From Chloroflexota bacterium (GTDB lineage: Bacteria; Chloroflexota; Anaerolineae; Anaerolineales; UBA11858): a DNA stretch of 8,215 bases. Where the stretch lies: the NCBI GenBank assembly GCA_030666985.1, contig DAOUWT010000104.1, forward strand, positions 1-8,215, in the 5' to 3' direction. Made by a program: the position numbers and the translations under genes. The notes beneath the pieces were generated by a model. It was not told the origin of the DNA and made no database searches. It saw only the letters and a program-made list of their open reading frames with translations. Shown here piece by piece: positions 1 to 7,400 of the stretch (position 1 is the stretch's first letter; each line of letters begins with the position of its first letter).

Positions 1-12
1 CCTGAACATTTT

Positions 13-2523
13 TCATAATCTACTCCAAATTTCTCTAAACCAAAGGTGAAACCTCGTCTCTGTCACGCGCCGCGCAACCTTGCGGCGGATGAAAACCAAC
101 CTCGCCAGCCACAGCCTCCCCCGCAACCGCCGCCACAACCCCACCACTTCTTTCTCATCATCTTTCGTGAGCAAAATTGGCCTATAACGGTCTTTTACAT
201 AATACATTATTATTTGGGGGATAAAACCTGGCCCGGGGGTTGGCCCCTGTCCTGAGACGGAATCCAAGCCCAAACGGGAAAGCTGACCCTCAACGAGAGC
301 CTGGAACTCGTAGGGGGTGGCCGCTGCGGGAACGTGGGTGCCAACCCGAGCGCTCCAACGGTGCAGTCGTGCATAAGCCCTCCCCATGGTTTGGGTGGGC
401 GTCCCCCGGGCCAAGAGCCACCTATCCATGCCAAAGCCAGCCCACATGCCAAGGCCTAGCAGAAGAGATAACGCTGGGGCTATCCCCCACGCTACAAACC
501 GCGACCAATCCACGCCCGCTTGTGTTCCAAAAGTTTGGGAAGGTTTATCCAAGGCTGAGGGAACGGTCAAATCCCCCTCTTCTATCGCCAAATCTACTTT
601 GCCCGTCGTAGGCTCGAAGGGAATCCATCCCACTTCCGGGAAATAAATTTCCGGCCAAGTGTGGGCATCCGCCTCGGTGATCAAATAACGGTCTTCTTCC
701 GCATCGTAGGTTCCTCCAGCATACCCGATCACTACGCGGGCTGGCAAACCTGTCGCGCGCGCCAAAACGGCCATAGAAGTAGCGTAATAATCACAGTATC
801 CTTTTTGAAGCTCGAAGAGGAAATAATCAACTACATCTTGATCCAAAGGGGGTGCGGGGAGTTCCAGAGTATACGGGAAAGCTCGTAAATACGTCTCAAT
901 GGCCTTGGCTTGATCGTAAGCCGTGGGTTGGCCTGCGGTCACTTCGACGGCTAAATCATACACCCTCTTGGGGAGGTCTTCCGGCAAATCCAGATAACGA
1001 TCCTCGAGCCAGGGGGCATAGCTAAGTGACGTTTCTTGAATGGCCTCCTCCATGCTGGGGGAAAGAGGCTCATCCTGCAAGGTCTCCTCCTCTACAATAG
1101 GCAGGACAGACACTTCCCGCAAGGTATCCTCTTCTACGGTAGGAAGAGCAGAAGTCACCTGATAGACGGTTTTGTCCAAAGTAATAGCAAAAATATCATC
1201 CTTGAGCAAAGACTTGTAGGGGACCTGGTCTTCCCATGTCCTACGCCAATAGACTGCGGAATCGCGATCAATAGAGTAGGGTGTTCCAGGTGCATATAAG
1301 ACACCTTGGAGCTTGTTGCCAAGCCGGATTTCCTGGCGCATCGTCTCATAAAATTCTAAAGGATAGGTATGCATGTTTTCGCCCGGCTCAAATCTCTCCA
1401 CTACAGCAGCGTGGGAGGCCCATCCTGACCCAGTGTATTCATCGTATGCCATTGACCGCCAATAAAAGGCCAGAGGCGTGATTTCCTCTTTAGGGGGAGT
1501 GCCGGGCGGAAAGCGCACCACCATCACCACTTGTTCAGACAATTCCGGAGGAGAGCTTATCAGGTGTCCACGCGGCAGCCCAGGCGGCCTTCTCAGTTCT
1601 GGCTCTTGTTCATCAAGGTTGTACTCTACACCTAACATGTCCTGTATTCCCCCTTCTTCATCTTCATCTCCCCACAACCATTTCTGAATAGGTTTTGTGA
1701 ATGTCTCAACCGACACCGAGGGGGTTAGAGCGGATAGGCTCATCATTGCTAAGGTAATACCTAAGACCATCTTGGCCATATTTCCCCACAGTTGGCCCGA
1801 AAAAGAAACGCTTATTTTCTTCCAGCGATGTTCTTGCTCTTCGTAAGCGGTCAGGCCAACCAAGGCCAATCCCGCGCCCAAAGCCAACAGCATCCATAAA
1901 GACCCTGTCCCGGCAGCGTAGGTAAATAAAACGCTCAACAAAGCTCCTGTAGGCAGCAATCCCCACACCGGACGGTAATAACGGCGCATAGCCCAGCAGA
2001 ACCAAAGCGCCAGAATCCACACTACCATGCCCCAGACGACTCGGTTTGCTAAATAGCTATAATTGGGTAAACCACTCCCAAAAGCCTTCACCCAATGCCA
2101 GAGAGCAAATAAAATATCGCCAGTTTTTGTGGCGAATTCCCACCAAGCGAATCTTAAATCTCCCGTGCTGGGTAATTCATGTGTCTCGAACCAACGCGCC
2201 CAAGCCCAGAGGGTATCCCCTCCCTCACGAATCATCTGCCACAACGGTTGCCTCAACCTCCCCACCCGTCCCACAACCAAGATGAAGCCGACAGTCCCCC
2301 CTCCCAGGAATTCCCACCATGCAGATAGATTTTCTCTTGCCAAAAACCACCCCACAAGAATACCCATCGCAGCCAGGGGGAGCAGCATGCTCTCTGTTAC
2401 ACCACGAACAACAAGGCCGATCCCCGTTACAAAAGAAATAAAGATAACGTAAGTCAGGCCAAGCCGAAGGGCTGTCCGTAAGATAAGCTTTTTCTTTAAA
2501 CTACCCCGGATTTGTTTGATCAT
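13..2523 (-). CDS. TgpA-like membrane transglutaminase-domain protein with C-terminal DUF4129-like region
   Basis: Membrane-anchored transglutaminase-like protein of 836 residues. Hydrophobic segments lie near residues 21-38, 46-62, 72-87, 163-179, 186-203, 208-225 and 248-266. A large extracytoplasmic part follows, with the transglutaminase core at about 535-640: catalytic Cys577 in GYCDYYA, His621 in EADAHTW, and the third acidic position in GWIPFEPT (Glu637 instead of the usual Asp). A last membrane helix at about 677-698 precedes a basic cytosolic tail resembling DUF4129. TgpA-like proteins are thought to act at the cell surface on peptide or protein substrates; the substrate here is unknown. 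I chose the ATG at 2523 over the TTG at 2538 because GGAGG sits 8 nt upstream of it and it overlaps the DUF58 stop as ATGA, which suggests translational coupling. A short tandem repeat precedes the catalytic core. The family assignment is secure; the biological role is not. Confidence 0.9.
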   Translation of the reverse strand: MIKQIRGSLKKKLILRTALRLGLTYVIFISFVTGIGLVVRGVTESMLLPLAAMGILVGWFLARENLSAWWEFLGGGTVGFILVVGRVGRLRQPLWQMIREGGDTLWAWARWFETHELPSTGDLRFAWWEFATKTGDILFALWHWVKAFGSGLPNYSYLANRVVWGMVVWILALWFCWAMRRYYRPVWGLLPTGALLSVLFTYAAGTGSLWMLLALGAGLALVGLTAYEEQEHRWKKISVSFSGQLWGNMAKMVLGITLAMMSLSALTPSVSVETFTKPIQKWLWGDEDEEGGIQDMLGVEYNLDEQEPELRRPPGLPRGHLISSPPELSEQVVMVVRFPPGTPPKEEITPLAFYWRSMAYDEYTGSGWASHAAVVERFEPGENMHTYPLEFYETMRQEIRLGNKLQGVLYAPGTPYSIDRDSAVYWRRTWEDQVPYKSLLKDDIFAITLDKTVYQVTSALPTVEEDTLREVSVLPIVEEETLQDEPLSPSMEEAIQETSLSYAPWLEDRYLDLPEDLPKRVYDLAVEVTAGQPTAYDQAKAIETYLRAFPYTLELPAPPLDQDVVDYFLFELQKGYCDYYATSMAVLARATGLPARVVIGYAGGTYDAEEDRYLITEADAHTWPEIYFPEVGWIPFEPTTGKVDLAIEEGDLTVPSALDKPSQTFGTQAGVDWSRFVAWGIAPALSLLLGLGMWAGFGMDRWLLARGTPTQTMGRAYARLHRWSARVGTHVPAAATPYEFQALVEGQLSRLGLDSVSGQGPTPGPGFIPQIIMYYVKDRYRPILLTKDDEKEVVGLWRRLRGRLWLARLVFIRRKVARRVTETRFHLWFREIWSRL
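1021..1146 (-). repeat. In-frame 42-bp tandem repeat within the transglutaminase gene
   Basis: Two adjacent 42-nt units (1146-1105 and 1104-1063) encode LPTVEEDTLREVSV and LPIVEEETLQDEPL. I count 31 of 42 identical bases by eye. A third, much more diverged stretch (1062-1021, SPSMEEAIQETSLS) may be an older copy. The repeat lies just before the conserved PWLEDRYLDLP segment that leads into the catalytic core. From memory, homologues carry only one such segment here, so an internal duplication is inferred. Confidence 0.7.
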
Positions 2524-3713
2524 GCATCTACCCTCCAAGGAAGTTGTTGATTGTCTAGCATGGACGTTCTTCGTTCCCGGCTCATGGTGAGAGAATGTGA
2601 TTTGGCCTCATCTAAAAAATCTGGTTCAATCAAATAGTATTTCACACCTAAATACATTAACTTTTTTTCGATCTGGGTGGAGTGCTGCTCTCCACTGTAG
2701 GCCGGGGCATTTAACAGAAGCATTGTAGGGACAACGCCGCGCTGCATTAACAAGCCCAGGGGGTCAAGCCAGTCATCACTCAGGTCAGGGGTAATGATCA
2801 CCAAGCTGCTACGGTGTTTTATTGATTTTCGGGTGCGCTCTAAGAAATCTTCAAGAGGCAGATTACCCAACTTGGTTACAGCCAAGGCTCGCATAATTCT
2901 CCATTGTTGACTTTCTTCGAGGCGGGGAGGCAGCCAGATCAAGTTTTCTCCATGGGAAGCTAAACCCACCTCCTTGCCTTCCTCAATTGAGCGATTCGTC
3001 AGAGAGGCAGCCAGGACAATGCCATGCTCCTCGGTTGACTGCTGGTCTTCTCCGGCTTGAACGTCTTGATATAGATCTAAGATAATCCAATGATCACTGG
3101 CTGGTGTGCTGTCGAATGTTCGCACATAAAGCTCACCCTTACGCGCGGTTGTAGGCCAGTGGATAAAGCGCAGGCTGTCCTTAGGTTTATGTTCGCGGAC
3201 ACTTGATGCAGTCACCGTTTGATCTAAAGACCTGACGACGCGAACACCTTCTCCAATTTTCCCTCCAGGGGCTACCTCAACCGTGGGAAGAGAAACTACG
3301 GGAGGAAGTACAACCATATTTGTTGTAGAGGGGTATTCAAGGTTCACTGAAAAAATCCCAAAAGGGTCACCGGTTTCTAAGCTGGTGGGGCCAATGGTAT
3401 ACAATCCCCGCTGATTACAAATTCCACGCCTAAACCAGAGGCGGGTGCCGTTCTCGTCTAATCTGACAACGGAACTGCCTTCATAGCCCGCCAGGTCAGA
3501 ATGATCTAACACAGCTACCCAAAGAGCTGGCACCAAGCCTTCGTTGGTCAAGTAAAATCGTTCTTGAAAGCGATCCCCAACCTGTGACCATCCAAAGGCC
3601 ATCTCGCGAGTCAGGCTCAGGTTGTTATGAAGGGAGCGAGCCCATAAGTAGCTGAAGGTAAATACTGCCGTCACCCCCACTAGAAATATCATCCAAATCT
3701 TGCGCGGGTCCAT
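2520..3713 (-). CDS. DUF58 domain protein (vWA-like, membrane-anchored)
   Basis: A protein of 397 residues from the ATG at 3713. It has a hydrophobic N-terminal segment (about residues 7-25), then an extracytoplasmic-type beta-rich region of the kind usual before DUF58 (QVGDRFQERFYLTNEG, then RGLYTIGPTSLETGDPFGIF). The DUF58 signature is at about 173-201: Arg173, Lys178-Asp179-Ser180, Arg182, Trp186, Ala190-Arg191 and Phe200. The rest fits a degenerate vWA fold, with DLYQD where a metal site would lie. DUF58 proteins are typically encoded with a MoxR AAA+ ATPase and a TgpA-like transglutaminase; their molecular role is poorly defined. Here the transglutaminase gene follows with an ATGA overlap, but no MoxR gene precedes. 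The start is uncertain: the frame stays open upstream through hydrophobic codons, with a TTG at 3743. A GGGGA about 8 nt before the ATG favours 3713. Confidence 0.85.
   Translation of the reverse strand: MDPRKIWMIFLVGVTAVFTFSYLWARSLHNNLSLTREMAFGWSQVGDRFQERFYLTNEGLVPALWVAVLDHSDLAGYEGSSVVRLDENGTRLWFRRGICNQRGLYTIGPTSLETGDPFGIFSVNLEYPSTTNMVVLPPVVSLPTVEVAPGGKIGEGVRVVRSLDQTVTASSVREHKPKDSLRFIHWPTTARKGELYVRTFDSTPASDHWIILDLYQDVQAGEDQQSTEEHGIVLAASLTNRSIEEGKEVGLASHGENLIWLPPRLEESQQWRIMRALAVTKLGNLPLEDFLERTRKSIKHRSSLVIITPDLSDDWLDPLGLLMQRGVVPTMLLLNAPAYSGEQHSTQIEKKLMYLGVKYYLIEPDFLDEAKSHSLTMSRERRTSMLDNQQLPWRVDA
2532..2536 (-). promoter_or_regulatory. Shine-Dalgarno site of the transglutaminase gene, inside the DUF58 coding end
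   Basis: GGAGG on the minus strand lies 8 nt before the ATG at 2523-2521. It falls inside the last codons of the upstream DUF58 gene, whose TGA (2522-2520) overlaps that ATG as ATGA. It decides the start: the TTG 15 nt further upstream begins just before this site and has no Shine-Dalgarno of its own. Confidence 0.8.
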
Positions 3714-3941
3714 AATTTGTATCCCCAATAAGATGAGGATCAAGAATGGCCATATTTTTTTCTCAAGAGTAAGTTTGGTTGTGGATATAATGTACGATAT
3801 GAGTGTCCTTGCAAAAAAGCCGGGAAGCGTGTGGCTGAGATTTCCGAAGTTTTTACGGTGTTGCCTACGGCACGCAGAGCGAGCCCACGGGCTAGTGTAG
3901 TGCGTCTTGTTCCCCGTTTTTGAGATGATACCGTTTGATTA

Positions 3942-3949
3942 CATAAAAC
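3942..3949. repeat. Left 8-bp target-site duplication of the MITE-like element
   Basis: CATAAAAC sits directly outside the left inverted repeat and is identical to 4111-4118. Confidence 0.65.
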
Positions 3950-4110
3950 GCACTGTGGCAAAAGTCGCACGTTAAAGACCTGACAGGTTTTCAAGGATGC
4001 TCTAGATCAAGGATTTTATCGCAAATTTCGGCGATTTAGGTCTCAAGTGGTTTTGCGGAAAACCTGCCAGGTCTCGGGCGGCAACTTACGTGCGACTTTT
4101 GCCGTAATGC
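3950..4110. mobile_element. MITE-like element: 161 bp, 23-bp imperfect terminal inverted repeats, 8-bp target duplication
   Basis: The terminal inverted repeats are 3950-3972 and 4088-4110, matching at 20 of 23 positions, with a perfect inner 16 bp (GGCAAAAGTCGCACGT and its complement). Identical 8-bp direct repeats CATAAAAC flank the element exactly at 3942-3949 and 4111-4118, as expected for a target-site duplication. A second, internal inverted pair (3976-3991 and 4059-4074) matches at 15 of 16. There is no room for a transposase, so it is a non-autonomous element moved in trans, or the remnant of an insertion sequence. An 8-bp duplication is seen in several IS families; I cannot assign one. 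Confidence 0.75.
3976..4074. repeat. Inner inverted repeat pair carrying the ACCTGNCAGGT palindrome
   Basis: Left arm 3976-3991 (AGACCTGACAGGTTTT) and right arm 4059-4074 (AAAACCTGCCAGGTCT) are inverted copies with one mismatch. Each arm is itself a short palindrome, ACCTG-N-CAGGT, at 3978-3988 and 4062-4072. They nest inside the terminal repeats of the MITE-like element and may be binding sites for its transposase or for a regulator. Confidence 0.6.
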
Positions 4111-4118
4111 CATAAAAC
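4111..4118. repeat. Right 8-bp target-site duplication of the MITE-like element
   Basis: CATAAAAC sits directly outside the right inverted repeat and is identical to 3942-3949. Confidence 0.65.
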
Positions 4119-4156
4119 ATCAAAGAGCCAGTTTTTCTGGCGTGATATCTTGCAAC

Positions 4157-4178
4157 CATGCTAAAACATTTTACCATG
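4157..4178. promoter_or_regulatory. 22-bp near-perfect palindrome, candidate operator
   Basis: CATGCTAAAA, then CA, then TTTTACCATG: the two 10-bp half-sites match at 9 of 10 positions. The size and symmetry are those of a dimeric repressor site, but no regulator gene is near. It lies between the two inverted-repeat elements, about 315 bp before the plus-strand start. AT-rich content makes chance palindromes more likely. Confidence 0.3.
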
Positions 4179-4186
4179 ATTTCTTT

Positions 4187-4309
4187 AGGGAGTTCCAAAA
4201 TTTAAAACATCCCGGTTTGCTCGGCTTGGATTGCCAAATCCAAGCCAACCCCGCTGGATTTGGCAATCCAGCTCAAGCGAGTGGGATAATTATTTTCTTG
4301 GAACTCCCT
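4187..4309. repeat. Second palindromic element: 12-bp inverted ends enclosing alternative hairpins
   Basis: The ends AGGGAGTTCCAA (4187-4198) and TTGGAACTCCCT (4298-4309) are perfect inverted copies. Inside, 4224-4245 forms a hairpin with a 9-bp stem and GCCA loop, and 4253-4272 one with an 8-bp stem and TGGC loop. Alternatively, 4228-4242 pairs perfectly over 15 bp with 4255-4269 in one long stem, so the two folds exclude each other. TA occurs at both edges (4186-4187 and 4310-4311), which would fit a TA-targeting (IS630/mariner-like) non-autonomous element, but this is weak evidence. It differs from the element at 3950-4110. Confidence 0.6.
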
Positions 4310-4429
4310 TATGGCTTTTTGGAGTTTGTTTTTTCAATCCACAATCTATTTCCAACCCGGATGAGCCAGAGACAAAGTTTGTTGATCGTGTACGCCATGC
4401 CAATCACTATATGAGAAATTTATTAATTT

Positions 4430-4438
4430 TGATATACT
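4430..4438 (+). promoter_or_regulatory. Candidate extended -10 promoter element of the permease gene
   Basis: TGATATACT matches the extended -10 pattern TGnTATAAT with one mismatch. No good -35 lies 16-18 bp upstream, which extended -10 promoters can tolerate. The predicted transcript would have a leader of about 45-50 nt before the ATG at 4492. Confidence 0.35.
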
Positions 4439-4478
4439 TGTAAGCCAGTTCACAAACCTTTGTTGGTGCAGATAACGC

Positions 4479-4485
4479 AAAAGGA
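4479..4485 (+). promoter_or_regulatory. Ribosome binding site of the permease-M28 gene
   Basis: AAAAGGA ends 6 nt before the ATG at 4492, a normal Shine-Dalgarno spacing that supports this start. Confidence 0.7.
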
Positions 4486-4491
4486 ATTTAT

Positions 4492-7400
4492 ATGACAGAC
4501 TCAGATATTGCACAAAGAAACCCTTCTAACTCACTCTTTAGGAAGACCTCGCCTTTAGAGAAAAAATCAAGACGCACAGCCTTCCTTAGCAGTTTAGCTT
4601 TTCTCTCTCAACGGTTGTTATTTGGCGGCCTCGTTTTATTATCTATTATTTTTCTCAGCTATCTGGGACTTGATATGGCTGGCGGAACAAAATTTGGGCC
4701 AGCTATTGTAAACGCATTTCCAAAAACTTGGCAATATATTGATCATCTTCTCCAAGGCGAGTTGGGTTTGACCACGGCAGGAAGCAACACATTGGTTCCA
4801 CGCCTTGTTACTGAAGTGATCGTTGAGTACTTGCCTCGCAGCTTGGGCTTATTAGGGATTTCTCTTCTCTTTGCCTCGCTTATGGGGATATTGCTGGGAG
4901 TGTTCGCTGCTCGTAAGCGTTCGTGGAGATCCCTTGGCATCCTCATCACTACCCTGATAGGTGTTTCCATTCCTAGTTTTTTCGCAGCCTTTTTATTGCA
5001 GTGGGCAGCCACTACCTACACGCGCCAAATGGGAGAGGCTCTACTACCGGTCGGTGGTTTTGGGTGGGATAAACATTTGATATTACCCGCTCTGGTACTT
5101 GCAGCCCGCCCAGTTGCTCAGATTACACGAATTACCTTTATATCGGTGCGAGATGTGCTGCAACAAGATTATATTCGCACTGCGTACGGCAAGGGAGTGC
5201 ATAGATTCAAGGTCATGACTATCCACACCATGCGCAATGCGGCTATCCCGATTTTGACCACAATTGGGGTTTCGCTGCGATTTTCATTGAGTAGTCTACC
5301 CGTAGTCGAATATTATTTTGGTTGGACAGGAATTGGTTTTGCTTTGCTTAAAGGAATCGCCAAGCAAGATAGTAACTTGACAGTGGCTTTAGCCCTCTGT
5401 ATGGGAATCATTTTTATAACCGTCAATGTCTTATTGGATCTAAGTTATAGGATCATCGACCCCAAGTTGCGAGAAAAAACTTCTCATATCACCAAGAACG
5501 AAAAACAAAAGCCGCTAGAGAGCATCAGAGCAACTCTGGAAGGCTTTCAGATTCTTCTGGCTGATAATTTTATTGTCGATTGGTTCGAACAGCGCCGCGC
5601 AAATTCAACCGACATTGATCAAGACGAACCTCCTAATGCCACGTGGCAAACTGAGCACGAAATCTCGAAGAAGAGTAAAAAAACAAGCGAATCAGCAATG
5701 AGCTTGGGATTCCCATGGGGAGACATCCTGAGAAATTTCCCTTTGCTTGCAGGTGGTTTTCTGGTACTTGGTCTTATTGTGATCGTTTTTTTCGGGCCAC
5801 AATTGGCACCGCATAATCCCTATCACATCCAAGGATTTACCAAAATAGACGGTGTATTATCTGTGCCTCCCTTTGCTCCGAGCGAACTTTATCCATGGGG
5901 GACAGACGCACTGGGGCGGGATATGCTGAGTCTTGTTATGTCTGGGGCACAACAAACCCTTATGTTAGGATTCTTGGCCGGCCTTGCCCGCGTTTTGGTA
6001 GGCGTGATCTTGGGCGCAATTGGAGGCTGGAAAAGCGGAAGCCGTCTGGATCGCTTTATCTTGAGTCTCGCGGAAATCATTTCGGCCTTTCCCACTCTCC
6101 TTCTGGGGATGATACTCATCCTGGCTTTAGGGATTCGTCAAGGAATGCGCCCTTTCATCATCGCCCTGTGTTTTGTCGGCTGGGGAGAGATCATGCAATT
6201 TGTGAGAGGCGAGGTTATGACTATTCGTCCCAAACTCTTTATCGAAGGAGCCGTTGCCACAGGGGCACGAACGCCCCGAATCATTATCCGCCACATCTTA
6301 CCCAATCTGTTTTCTGCGCTTATTTCTCTTACGGCCTTAGAAATAGGCGCGGTGCTTATGCTGCTTGGTGAACTGGGATTCATAAGTATTTTCATTGGCG
6401 GCGGGGCAATTATTGACCTAGTTAATGGTCGAATCCTTTATTCCGATGTTCCTGAATGGGGCGCATTGCTCAGCAATCTCCGTTATCAGGCTCGCAGCTA
6501 CCCATGGACAGCCATTTATCCTATGTTGGCTTTCTTCGTTTCTATCTTGGGATTTAACCTCTTGGGCGAAGGTATTCGTCGCTTGATAGAAAAAGGAGGC
6601 CGCATTATCAATCGCGTTTTTAACCGTTATACAGTAATAGCAGGCCTAATTGCTATAGTGGGCCTTAGTTGGCTCAGCTCTAACAGTGGAGCAATGCCTT
6701 TTTATAAGAAACAAGCCCGTACATTTGATGGTGAACGAGCCTTGAATTATGTTTCGATACTGGCAGACCCGGCTTGGGAGGGGCGTGCTCTAGGTTCAGC
6801 GGGCCTGGATTCTGCGGCCCAGTTCATTGCATCCGAATTCGAAGCCTTGGGCCTTCAAACGGCCGGGCAAAAGAACACTTACTTCCAAGAGCGCTTCCGC
6901 GCTTTTGAGCGGTTAGTCTCGGCTCCTATATTTGCCTTCAATGATGGCGGCTCTCAACCTGTTCATGGAATTGATTATACCGCTTACCCTGGTTATAACA
7001 TGACTCATGGCGAGGCCCAGTCTCCGATTCGTTTTATTGGCATGGGAAAACCATCTAATGCCCAGGTCGCTGGCTGGCGGACCTCTTACCCGACCCTGGA
7101 ACGATCTGATTTTACAGGCGAGATTTTACTGGTCCTTTCAGACCGCGAAGCTGACTACTTGACCCGTTTCCCAAAAGATGGCTTGCTTGTGGTTGTAGAC
7201 GATTCGGCCAGATTAGAACAAAGATATACTCTTTCAGGGCGCACAGGCAAACCACTTAATCTGTTCACCGGTAAAGAATCCGGCAAAGAAACTCCTTCCC
7301 TCTGGATAACAGAGGAGATGGGTGATCGTTTGCTGGCAGGTACAGGATACACGGTGGATAAACTACGGGAAATGAATCGGGATTTGCCCCTTGAAGCTGT

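Larger units (their letters stand above)
3714..4491. other. Non-coding divergent intergenic region with two inverted-repeat elements
   Basis: The gap between the divergent DUF58 and permease genes is AT-rich. The short open frames in it run through the inverted repeats and resemble no known protein. It holds a 161-bp MITE-like insertion, a 22-bp palindrome, a second palindromic element, and the probable promoter and Shine-Dalgarno of the plus-strand gene. I see nothing convincing between about 3790 and 3940. Confidence 0.7.

Noticed and set aside
3786..3791. TATAAT on the plus strand as a promoter
   Set aside because: No acceptable -35 at the right distance, and about 700 bp from the only plus-strand gene, with two inserted elements in between.
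3775..3815. Minus-strand promoter for the DUF58 gene (TTGCAA with a TATAT-like -10)
   Set aside because: The -35 is only partial and the best -10 matches fall at wrong spacings, so I could not fix a hexamer pair.
3740..3994. Minus-strand frame of 84 codons upstream of DUF58
   Set aside because: It begins inside the left arm of the MITE-like element, so it would need that insertion for its start, and its composition does not look protein-like.
4127..4141. GCCAG-TTTTT-CTGGC hairpin as a terminator
   Set aside because: Only a 5-bp stem with no T-run after it and no gene ending nearby.
4113..4210. TAAAACAT occurring three times (4113, 4162, 4203)
   Set aside because: The 8-mer is AT-rich, unevenly spaced, and two of the copies are parts of other features; chance is a sufficient explanation.
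3950..4309. CRISPR-like repeats
   Set aside because: The repeats are inverted pairs, not evenly spaced direct repeats with spacers.
4142..4443. Two overlapping small plus-strand frames of 90 and 70 codons
   Set aside because: They run straight through the palindromic element at 4187-4309, have no good Shine-Dalgarno, and resemble no known protein.
5889..6395. Open frames in other phases within the DppC-like region
   Set aside because: They are shadows of the strong permease reading frame, which has family motifs throughout.
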